12,844 nucleotides of DNA from Planctomycetota bacterium (GTDB lineage: Bacteria; Planctomycetota; Phycisphaerae; Sedimentisphaerales; SM23-30). The stretch covers positions 1-12,844 of the forward strand of contig JAKQBU010000216.1 in the NCBI GenBank assembly GCA_029573975.1, in the 5' to 3' direction. The translations under genes and the position numbers were made by a program. A model generated the notes under the pieces. The model saw only the letters and a program-made list of their open reading frames with translations, made no database searches and had not been told where the DNA came from. Shown here one piece after another: positions 5,400 to 11,777 of the stretch; the stretch's first letter is position 1; each line of letters begins with the position of its first letter.

Positions 5400-8135
5400 T
5401 TATTTTTCAAACCGGTAGGTCCCGGAACCAACCCGGTACACAGCATAATCGTGATCCCGGCGAATCAATTGGATGGCCTCCGTCACCGCCGCCGGCCGGC
5501 CGCTTTCCTTCACCGCATCAATTTTTGCCGCCGGTATATAGACGGTGGCGGTGGCATTCACCGGGACCTGCACTTCCAGGCTGAACGAATCACCCTTCTT
5601 CTCCCACCGGCTGCGGATGGTACCATACAAGGAATCATAACTGGCCTGGGCCGAGGTTAAATCGCCCACCAGGGCGGGCTTGATGATAAAATGCTGGAAA
5701 CCCGGCCGGCTGTCATCCGGCCGGATGCCGCCGGGGCCGCTGAGAAACCAGCTCCCCGCCGACAGCAGCGTATCATGAATCTGCGAATTATCCCCGTTCC
5801 ATTCCTCCCAGATGGTGGTCGCACCCTGCTCGCGCATAAAGCCCCAGCCCGGAAACGTCGTTTGATTGACCATTTGATACAGCAAATCTTCCCGGTTTTC
5901 CCGGCTGAAGAGCTTGAACATGAAATACATCCCGTGGATCCCGGCATGGAGATGGCCTTTCCGCGTCACCTCAATATCCTCCACCAGCCTATTCATAACC
6001 CCCGCCTTCAACTCATCGGGCACCACACCGAATAACAGGGGCATCGTCAGATAGGCCTGCTCGCCGTTGGCATAGATTTGTTTTTCGGCGTTATAAAAAC
6101 GGGCATGGATGGCCTGTTTCAGGGTTTGGGATTTCGCTTCGTAGGCGGCGGCATCCTCTTTTTTCCCCAGCACCGCCGCAATCTTCGCCGCCAACTGTAC
6201 ATTGTAGAGATAATAACAGTTGTTAAACAGCAGCGTGGAAACATCATCCACCCGCGTCTCCGGCCCCTGGCCGTACCCCGGCGCCACCCAGTCGCCCAGA
6301 AAACTCCAGGTCAGGCTGTCCTGCCCCATCGCGATATACGGCTCCAGAATCTGATCTTTGGTTTTGGTCTCCAGAAAGGCCAGCCACTTCTGTATCGTGG
6401 GATAGGATATCTCCAAAATGCGGGTATCGCCGTAATACCGGTACAACTCCCAGGGAAACGTCACGCACACCCCGCCCCAGGCCGGCCCGCCGCCGGCCGC
6501 ATAAACCGGCGGTGCCGTGTGGGGCACTTCCCCCGTATTGGGATCCTGGGTATCGCGCCAGTCCGCCAGCCACTTGGTGTAATACGGCGCCACATCGAAA
6601 TTCATCATGGCGGTTTCCACCGACGTGCCGGAATCGCCGCCATAGCCCAGCCGCTCGCGATGCGGGCAGTCCACCACATACCCGCCGATGGTCAAACACC
6701 GGTAGGTCCGGTTGACCGTCTGATAAATCCAGTTCAGCAGCTCATTCGAACAGGAAAACTCCGAGACCGGCTCATAATCCGTATGGATAAAATACCCCCG
6801 GGCATCCGCCGGCTCCGGCCGGGCCGTCAGGCCGCTGATCCGCACCCAGCGGAAGGCGTGATAATTAAAACGCTGGCAGAAGGTCTGCTCCGGCGCATCG
6901 CCCAAAATATATTCATCCCGCTGGCTGTAGCTCTGCAGCCGGCCGTCCGGAAATATCTTGTCCCCATATTCTATCCGGACCGTCTGCCCCGCCTGGCCGT
7001 TGCGTATCTTCAGCGCAAACCAGCCCACGTAATTCCGTCCCATATCGATCTGGTACACTCCATCCGCCAATTCCTCCACCGCCGCCGGCTCAATCGTTTC
7101 CTGAATCCGGTTGGGCGGCATCATCTGCGCCGCCATCCGCGGGGCCACCGCATCCATAATCCGCACACCCTGCCAACCCGCCTCATCCAGCCCCACCCGG
7201 TTCCAGCCGGGCATCTCCTGGCGGCTGTCATACTGTTCCCCGCCGTAATCCCCAAACAGCATCCGGCCCACGGGAACAATCGGGCTGGGATGAGACTTCC
7301 AGCTCAAATCCGTCGCCACCTGCACCATCTGGCCGCCCGCCAGCGTGATTTCCGCCTGCGCCCGGACCGGCGGATTGTTGTACACTTCGATCGGCATCTG
7401 CTGGCTGTTCCAGCCCCGCCCCAGCCACAGCGCAATGCAGTTCTGCCCCTGCACCAGCTTGTCGCTGATATCATGCGTCAGGTACAGCGCCCGCTTCGAA
7501 TAATCGCTGACCGCCGGCGTCAGGACCGCATCCCCCGCCTTTTCCCCGTTCACATACAATTCGTAATATCCCAGGGCACTGATATAGACTAGGGCCTGCC
7601 GCGGCTTCTCCGCCAGCTCAAAATCCTTCCGCAGCCAGGGCAGCGGCCAGACCTTGTCTTTCGGCTCATCCCCCGGCCAATCCGCACAGATCCACTGCCC
7701 CTGCCAGTCCGCAGGCGCCAGCAGCCCCATCGTCCAGCGGGCCGGCTCACTCCAGGAAGAAACCAGATTCTCCTTATCCCAGACCCGCACCTTCCACCAG
7801 CAGTCCCTTCGGGAGGTTAGCTCTTTCCCGCCATACACCACCTGATTCGACTGGCTCGATTCCACCCGCCCGGTATCCCAAAGATCCCCCCGGCCATCCG
7901 CCAGCTTTTCCCGGCTGCTGGCCACCAGGATCTGATACGCCGTCTGCTTTTGACCCCGCACCTCCGATCCCATCGTCCAGCCCAGACGAGGTTTCACCAC
8001 ATCGATTCCCAGGGGATTGGCCAGATATTCACAACGCAGCTTTTGTATGGAAATATCGCTTTTCGAATGGGAACAGCCTCCCATACTCAGCCCCAGCAAA
8101 ACCACCGGCATCAGCATCCCGATTGCGTATTTCAT
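5400..8135 (-). CDS. Alpha-L-rhamnosidase, glycoside hydrolase family 78, lipoprotein
   Basis: 911 residues from the ATG at 8135, chosen because AAGGAG lies 9 bases upstream; an in-frame ATG at 8159 has no SD and would put hydrophilic residues before the signal. The N-terminus MKYAIGMLMPVVLLGLSMGG followed by Cys21 is a lipoprotein signal, implying membrane anchoring. The order fits GH78: N-terminal beta domains (YLANPLGIDVVKPRLGW early), a carbohydrate-binding-like region (LGYYELYVNGEKAGDAVLTP), an (alpha/alpha)6 catalytic barrel and a C-terminal beta domain. Catalytic-region residues are in DCPHRERLGYGGD (D489, E494, D501, the spacing of the characterised Bacillus enzyme) and TTIWEEWNG (E777 as the probable second catalytic acid). 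It inverts and releases terminal alpha-L-rhamnose from polysaccharides or glycosides. No sugar transporter or rhamnose catabolic gene lies in the window, so the substrate is open. Confidence 0.95.
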   Translation of the reverse strand: MKYAIGMLMPVVLLGLSMGGCSHSKSDISIQKLRCEYLANPLGIDVVKPRLGWTMGSEVRGQKQTAYQILVASSREKLADGRGDLWDTGRVESSQSNQVVYGGKELTSRRDCWWKVRVWDKENLVSSWSEPARWTMGLLAPADWQGQWICADWPGDEPKDKVWPLPWLRKDFELAEKPRQALVYISALGYYELYVNGEKAGDAVLTPAVSDYSKRALYLTHDISDKLVQGQNCIALWLGRGWNSQQMPIEVYNNPPVRAQAEITLAGGQMVQVATDLSWKSHPSPIVPVGRMLFGDYGGEQYDSRQEMPGWNRVGLDEAGWQGVRIMDAVAPRMAAQMMPPNRIQETIEPAAVEELADGVYQIDMGRNYVGWFALKIRNGQAGQTVRIEYGDKIFPDGRLQSYSQRDEYILGDAPEQTFCQRFNYHAFRWVRISGLTARPEPADARGYFIHTDYEPVSEFSCSNELLNWIYQTVNRTYRCLTIGGYVVDCPHRERLGYGGDSGTSVETAMMNFDVAPYYTKWLADWRDTQDPNTGEVPHTAPPVYAAGGGPAWGGVCVTFPWELYRYYGDTRILEISYPTIQKWLAFLETKTKDQILEPYIAMGQDSLTWSFLGDWVAPGYGQGPETRVDDVSTLLFNNCYYLYNVQLAAKIAAVLGKKEDAAAYEAKSQTLKQAIHARFYNAEKQIYANGEQAYLTMPLLFGVVPDELKAGVMNRLVEDIEVTRKGHLHAGIHGMYFMFKLFSRENREDLLYQMVNQTTFPGWGFMREQGATTIWEEWNGDNSQIHDTLLSAGSWFLSGPGGIRPDDSRPGFQHFIIKPALVGDLTSAQASYDSLYGTIRSRWEKKGDSFSLEVQVPVNATATVYIPAAKIDAVKESGRPAAVTEAIQLIRRDHDYAVYRVGSGTYRFEK

Positions 8136-8220
8136 TGTTTGCGTCTCCTTATTATTCATTCAAAACATCATAGTGAAACAAATAATCCTAACGGAAGCTT
8201 AGCAAAATGTCCTTCCTGAT

Positions 8221-8709
8221 TTATCGCGACGGCCCGTGTCCCACCCCGTCATGGCAGCGGACACAGTTCAACTGGTCCAGATCCCCGCCCAGATGCGCGG
8301 TGATCCCGGCTACCATTTCCTCATGACAGCGATAGCAGTTTCGGTTCAGCACCCGGCTGTTTTTCTCGTGAATCCGGATCGGCTCATGAAAATCCTGCAG
8401 CGTGAACGCCTTCGAATGATGATACCCGTTTTCCGCCTTGCATAAATACTTGCCGACAAACTCCGCCGGCAGATGGCAGTCGTTGCAGCTCGCCGCCGCA
8501 TGATGGCTGGCGTGCTGCCACCCGGCGTACTGCTCCCGCATAATGTGGCAGTTCACGCAAACCTCCGGCTCATCCGACATGTACGAAAATCCCTGCGCAT
8601 AATAAAACGTAAATCCGCCCAGCCCGGCCGCCAGTCCCAGCACCACCGCCAGCACCACCATCAGCACCAACACCCCGCCTCTCTGCTTCGTTCTTCCTGG
8701 TCCGTTCAT
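8221..8709 (-). CDS. nrfH: NrfH/NapC-type membrane-anchored tetraheme cytochrome c
   Basis: 162 residues. A basic N-terminus (GRTKQR) is followed by one membrane segment (about residues 13-36), then four c-type heme sites: CVNCH (51-55), CNDCH (75-79), CYRCH (125-129) and CVRCH (149-153). The first site reads CVNCHIM, the CxxCHxM pattern whose Met ligates heme 1 in NrfH. Length and the QYAGWQHASHH and CNDCHLPAEF segments also fit NrfH, the quinol-oxidising partner of the nitrite reductase NrfA. It would pass electrons from menaquinol to a periplasmic partner. No nrfA is adjacent: the next gene downstream is the rhamnosidase, 85 bases on. The ATG at 8709 lacks a clear SD; it was chosen because it gives the charged leader before the membrane helix. 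NrfH versus a NapC/CymA-like role for another reductase is not settled. Confidence 0.88.
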   Translation of the reverse strand: MNGPGRTKQRGGVLVLMVVLAVVLGLAAGLGGFTFYYAQGFSYMSDEPEVCVNCHIMREQYAGWQHASHHAAASCNDCHLPAEFVGKYLCKAENGYHHSKAFTLQDFHEPIRIHEKNSRVLNRNCYRCHEEMVAGITAHLGGDLDQLNCVRCHDGVGHGPSR

Positions 8710-8754
8710 AAATTCTACACGTGTTAAGATTCTATCGCCTTACCTCAGGCCCAA

Positions 8755-8783
8755 AGAATACCAGAGTAACCGCAATACCGCAA
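8755..8783 (-). promoter_or_regulatory. Candidate promoter for the tetraheme cytochrome gene
   Basis: On the minus strand: TTGCGG (8783-8778), a 17-base spacer, and extended -10 TGGTATTCT (hexamer 8760-8755). Transcription would start near 8748, about 40 bases before the ATG. The -35 region overlaps a tandem 8-base duplication (ACCGCAAT twice on the plus strand, 8769-8784), which could be an activator site or chance. The -35 matches consensus at only three positions. Confidence 0.3.
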
Positions 8784-8828
8784 TCTATTTTGCCAACCCC
8801 GGCGCCGCCGGCCTTTCCCAGCGAAAAA

Positions 8829-8930
8829 TCAGCCCTTTCTGCGGGTCAGCAATATAAAAACAATCAGGGCCGCCACTACCACCACCGCCACCTCCCCCGG
8901 CCCCAGCAATACTCCGGCTATCCTGTCCAT
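8829..8930 (-). CDS. Small single-span membrane protein, 33 residues
   Basis: Starts MDRIAGVLLGPGEVAVVVVA, continues hydrophobic (ALIVFILL) and ends TRRKG. The ATG at 8930 has GGAG five bases upstream; longer in-frame extensions to 9053 lack a signal and have unrelated composition, so the short form is preferred. The product is a Gly/Pro turn, one transmembrane helix of about 18-20 residues and a basic tail, giving an N-out/C-in topology by the positive-inside rule. It lies 119 bases before the tetraheme cytochrome on the same strand and has its own candidate promoter. It resembles small accessory subunits of respiratory membrane complexes, or vaguely the TatA helix, but lacks the TatA amphipathic segment. 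No family recognised. Confidence 0.5.
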   Translation of the reverse strand: MDRIAGVLLGPGEVAVVVVAALIVFILLTRRKG

Positions 8931-8969
8931 CGAATCTCCAATCTTTCCTTGTTTCTCAGAACCGGCTGT

Positions 8970-8998
8970 TTTATACCCTATTTGACCTCGCTTGTATA
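8970..8998 (-). promoter_or_regulatory. Candidate promoter for the 33-residue membrane protein
   Basis: Minus-strand TATACA (8998-8993), a 17-base spacer and TATAAA (8975-8970), placing a start near 8963, about 33 bases before the ATG at 8930. Four and five positions match the sigma-70 consensus. It stands divergent to the DUF1015 promoter about 60 bases away, so the two may share a control region. Confidence 0.35.
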
Positions 8999-9057
8999 GC
9001 CCCTTGCCGCCGGAACCGGTTTTCTCCTTCCTTTCCTCGCCCTTTCCCGACATTTTT

Positions 9058-9088
9058 TTTTGACACCCATGTCAAAATCCGGTAATAT
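9058..9088 (+). promoter_or_regulatory. Promoter with overlapping inverted-repeat operator, upstream of DUF1015-serC
   Basis: A perfect -35 TTGACA (9060-9065), a 17-base spacer and TAATAT (9083-9088) form the best promoter match in the window; the start would be near 9095 and the leader about 60 bases. The -35 is embedded in TTTTGACACCCATGTCAAAA (9058-9077), an inverted repeat with 8-base arms and a 4-base spacer. A dimeric regulator bound there would block RNA polymerase, so repression is the simplest reading. The regulator is unknown. Confidence 0.5.
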
Positions 9089-9153
9089 TCCCCTCTTGTT
9101 CTGCCCGCCGGGCAGTGGACTCTATATACGGTACCGGACAAAAGGACGCCATT

Positions 9154-10467
9154 ATGAAGATTAAGGCTTTCCAGGGTTTTCGCTATAATCCCGACGTCGT
9201 CGGCGACCCGGGCCGCTGCATCGCCCCCCCTTATGACGTCATCGACGCCGACCAGCAGCAGCGCCTCTACGATCAGACCGAATACAACATCGTCCGCGTC
9301 AGCAAAGGCAAAACCTTCACCGCCGACAACGAGTCCGACAATGTCTATACCCGCGCCAACGCTTTCCTCCGCGATTTCCTCCGCCGCGGCGCCCTCCAAC
9401 AGGACCCAAAAGATACCCTCTATGTCTATGCCCAGGATTTCACCATCGGCGATACCTCCTACCGCCGCACCGGCTTCATCGCCCTCGGTGAGCTCCAGGA
9501 CTATGGCGGTGCCGTCAAACCCCACGAACAAACTCTGGCCGGCCCCAAAGCCGACCGCCTGAATCTCACCCGCGCCACCAAAACCCAGATCGGCCAGATC
9601 TTCCTGCTCTACAGCGACCCGGCTCAAACCATCGATGCCCTTCTCGAACAGGCCTGCCGGGGCCGCGAACTCCTCCGCCATGTGGACGAAGATCAGGTCA
9701 CGCACCGCCTCTTCGCCCTGACCGATCCGGCACAAATCCAAACCATTCAAAATATCATCGCGGATAAAGACGTCTTTATCGCCGACGGCCACCACCGCTA
9801 CGAAACCGCCGTCAACTACTACCGCGAAACCGGCCTTCCCGCCGCCGCCTGGCAGATGATGGCCTTCATCAATATGCACAATGAGGGCCTGATTGTCCTG
9901 CCCACCCACCGGCTCATCCACGACCTGCCCGATTTTGATCCCGACCACCTGCTCGACAACCTGAAAATCTTCTTTGACGTCGCCTGCCTGTCTTACGGCG
10001 ATATGGTCGAAAAATCCGAAAAATGCCAGATGATGCAGGACGCCCTCGCCCTGGAATTCGAAACCGGCCAGCATGCCTTCGGCCTGTATTGCAACAATGG
10101 CGCCTTCTACGTCGCCACCCTCCGCGACCTGGCCCCCATGGAAACCGCCGCCCCTGCCTACGGTCCGGCCTGGCGCCAGCTCGACGTCGCCATCCTGCAC
10201 AAACTCATCCTCGAAAATATGCTGGGCATCGATGAAGAGGCCCTCACCAAAGAAAGTTATATCGAATACATCAAGGACTTCGGCGATGCCACCGCCCGGG
10301 CCATCGACAAAATAGACGCCGGACAGGCCCAGGCTCTCTTCTTTATGAATCCCACCCGCGTCGCTGAGGTGGAGGCCGTCGTCGCCGAAGGCGAAAAAAT
10401 GCCCCAGAAATCCACCTTCTTCTTCCCGAAGATCTTTTCCGGCCTGGTCGTAAATGTCTTGGAGTAA
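9154..10467 (+). CDS. DUF1015 family protein (COG4198), probable serine/phosphoserine-linked function
   Basis: 438 residues from the ATG at 9154, which has AAAGGA 7 bases upstream; the in-frame ATG at 9115 is rejected because it lacks an SD and precedes the family's usual start (MKIKAFQGFRY). Family hallmarks are CIAPPYDVI (residues 22-30), a region with GPKADRLNL, and FIADGHHRYETA around D211-E217. The DGHHRYE motif resembles the core motif of the ParB/sulfiredoxin fold, which also occurs in the archaeal free-serine kinase SerK; this likeness is from memory and was not computed. No signal peptide or membrane segment is visible, so it is cytoplasmic. serC follows after 62 bases, a neighbourhood I recall as recurrent for DUF1015. 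The biochemical function is unproven. Third codon positions strongly favour C, as in serC but unlike the first two genes of the window. Confidence 0.9.
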   Translation: MKIKAFQGFRYNPDVVGDPGRCIAPPYDVIDADQQQRLYDQTEYNIVRVSKGKTFTADNESDNVYTRANAFLRDFLRRGALQQDPKDTLYVYAQDFTIGDTSYRRTGFIALGELQDYGGAVKPHEQTLAGPKADRLNLTRATKTQIGQIFLLYSDPAQTIDALLEQACRGRELLRHVDEDQVTHRLFALTDPAQIQTIQNIIADKDVFIADGHHRYETAVNYYRETGLPAAAWQMMAFINMHNEGLIVLPTHRLIHDLPDFDPDHLLDNLKIFFDVACLSYGDMVEKSEKCQMMQDALALEFETGQHAFGLYCNNGAFYVATLRDLAPMETAAPAYGPAWRQLDVAILHKLILENMLGIDEEALTKESYIEYIKDFGDATARAIDKIDAGQAQALFFMNPTRVAEVEAVVAEGEKMPQKSTFFFPKIFSGLVVNVLE

Positions 10468-10529
10468 AACCCGTTTATCGGTTGATAAAATAACTAGTTT
10501 CTACTTTTATGAGGTAAAGGAGATTAAAC

Positions 10530-11618
10530 ATGGCACGAATGCACAATTACTATGCCGGCCCCGCGGCCCTGCCCCTGCCGGCCATTGAAGCCACTCGCGA
10601 CGAATTACTGGATTTCCAGAAAAGCGGCGTAAGCGTAATGGAAACCTCGCACCGGTCCAAAGAGTACGAACTCATCCACAACGAGGCCATCGCCCTGCTC
10701 AAAGAGCTGATGGGCCTGGGCGACAACTTCAAGGTCCTCTTCCTCGGAGGCGGTGCCAGCCTGCAATTCGCCATGGTCCCAATGAACTTCCTCTCCGCCG
10801 GCAAGTCCGCCGACTATATCCTCACCGGCGCCTGGAGCAAAAAGGCCATCAAGGAAGCCAAAATCCTCGGCACCCCCCGCGTCGCCGCCACCACCGAAAA
10901 GGACGGCGTCTTCCGCACCATCCCCAAACAGCAGGACCTCAGCCTCGATCCCAACGCCGTCTATTGCCACCTCACTTCCAACAATACCATCTTCGGCACC
11001 CAGTGGCGGCAGTTCCCCCACACCGGCGCCGTCCCCCTGGTCGCCGATATGTCCAGCGACATCCTCTCCCGCCGCTTTGACCCGGCCCCCTTCGGCCTGA
11101 TCTACGCTGGCGCTCAGAAGAACCTCGGCCCCGCCGGCCTCACCGTCGTCATCATCCGCGACGACATGCTCGCCAAAACCAACAAGAACCTGCCCACCAT
11201 GCTGTCCTACAACACCCATGCCGACGAAAACTCCCTCTACAATACCCCGCCCTGCTTCGCCATCTATGTCATGAACAAGGTCCTCCACTGGCTCAAGGGC
11301 CGCGGCGGCGTCGCTGCCATGGAAAAGGAAAACACCGAAAAGGCCAAACTCATCTACGGCACCATCGATAACTCCAACGGCTTCTACACCAACCCCATCC
11401 CCGCCGAAGACCGTTCCCAGATGAACATCGTCTTCCGCCTCACCAGCGAAGACCTCGAAAAGAAATTCGTCTCCGAGGGCCTCAAAGCCGGCTTTGTCGG
11501 CCTCAAGGGCCATCGCAGCGTCGGCGGCATCCGCGTCTCCGCCTACAATGCCAACGGCCTGGATTCCATCAAGGACTGCGTCGCCTTCATGAAATCCTTC
11601 GCTTCCCAAAACAGCTAG
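10530..11618 (+). CDS. serC: Phosphoserine aminotransferase
   Basis: 362 residues, the usual length for SerC. The ATG at 10530 has AAAGGAG 7 bases upstream. The enzyme uses PLP to transfer an amino group from glutamate to 3-phosphohydroxypyruvate, giving O-phosphoserine in the serine pathway; some members also act in pyridoxal phosphate synthesis. Visible signatures are the N-terminal YYAGPAALP, SHRSKEYELIHNEA, the phosphate-contacting GGGASLQFAMVP, DMSSDILSR and AGAQKNLGPAG with the PLP-binding lysine at K197 (K198 in E. coli). The C-terminal GLKGHRSVGGIRVSAYNA is also typical. Cytoplasmic. It probably shares a transcript with the DUF1015 gene. No serA or serB is in the window. The 3' region holds a hairpin and a strong terminator. 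Confidence 0.97.
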   Translation: MARMHNYYAGPAALPLPAIEATRDELLDFQKSGVSVMETSHRSKEYELIHNEAIALLKELMGLGDNFKVLFLGGGASLQFAMVPMNFLSAGKSADYILTGAWSKKAIKEAKILGTPRVAATTEKDGVFRTIPKQQDLSLDPNAVYCHLTSNNTIFGTQWRQFPHTGAVPLVADMSSDILSRRFDPAPFGLIYAGAQKNLGPAGLTVVIIRDDMLAKTNKNLPTMLSYNTHADENSLYNTPPCFAIYVMNKVLHWLKGRGGVAAMEKENTEKAKLIYGTIDNSNGFYTNPIPAEDRSQMNIVFRLTSEDLEKKFVSEGLKAGFVGLKGHRSVGGIRVSAYNANGLDSIKDCVAFMKSFASQNS

Positions 11619-11638
11619 CCCGCATAGTTCACGGGGTT

Positions 11639-11669
11639 TTGATACATAGTATCCTAACTCCATTATACT
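11639..11669 (+). promoter_or_regulatory. Candidate promoter for a small RNA downstream of serC
   Basis: TTGATA (11639-11644) and TATACT (11664-11669) are each one mismatch from consensus but separated by 19 bases, longer than ideal. The weaker GATACA (11641-11646) would give a 17-base spacer. An inverted repeat GATAC-ATA-GTATC (11641-11653) overlaps the -35. A start near 11676 is predicted. Confidence 0.3.
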
Positions 11670-11675
11670 AGCCCC

Positions 11676-11750
11676 CAACCGGTAAGGCTCCCCGCCTTAC
11701 CGAATTACCTCCACGCGGCCCGGTCAAACCTTCCGGGCCGCTTTTCTTTC
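11676..11750 (+). ncRNA. Candidate two-hairpin small RNA (or serC 3'-UTR RNA)
   Basis: Between serC and the convergent right-edge gene lies a stretch with RNA-like structure. The first hairpin has perfect 9-base arms CGGTAAGGC / GCCTTACCG around a TCCCC loop (11680-11702). A 12-base linker holding ACCTCC (11707-11712) follows, then the terminator hairpin with a T-rich tail. From the candidate promoter the RNA would be about 75 bases. ACCTCC is an exact complement of the Shine-Dalgarno core GGAGGT and would be unpaired, a layout seen in small RNAs that block translation. It could equally be a stable 3' end released from the serC transcript. Seen: hairpins and linker; inferred: expression and role. 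Confidence 0.4.
11715..11750 (+). terminator. Intrinsic terminator after serC
   Basis: Perfect 9-base GC-rich arms GCGGCCCGG (11715-11723) and CCGGGCCGC (11733-11741), a 9-base loop, then TTTTCTTTC. The T-run lies only on the plus-strand side, so it serves the serC unit and any small RNA rather than the convergent gene. Confidence 0.85.
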
Positions 11751-11777
11751 TCTATCCCCCCATCCGGCTCCGGCATA

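Noticed and set aside
6078..7592. 504-codon plus-strand frame opposite the rhamnosidase
   Set aside because: Arg/His/Pro/Ile-rich composition without any domain, lying wholly inside a well-supported GH78 gene.
8136..8159. Upstream ATG at 8159 as rhamnosidase start
   Set aside because: No SD precedes it, whereas AAGGAG sits 9 bases before the ATG at 8135, which gives a standard lipoprotein signal.
8971..10200. Long minus-strand open frame opposite the DUF1015 gene
   Set aside because: Low-complexity Gly/Val/Ala/Asp-rich translation is the mirror of C-ending codons on the plus strand; the plus-strand frame matches a known family.
10482..10510. Possible serC-specific promoter TTGATA N17 TTTTAT
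   Set aside because: A start near 10517 would fall inside the serC SD and leave almost no leader; read-through from the DUF1015 promoter is simpler.
10605..11678. Long minus-strand open frame opposite serC
   Set aside because: Gly/Val/Glu/Asp-rich shadow caused by the same codon bias; serC on the plus strand is unambiguous.
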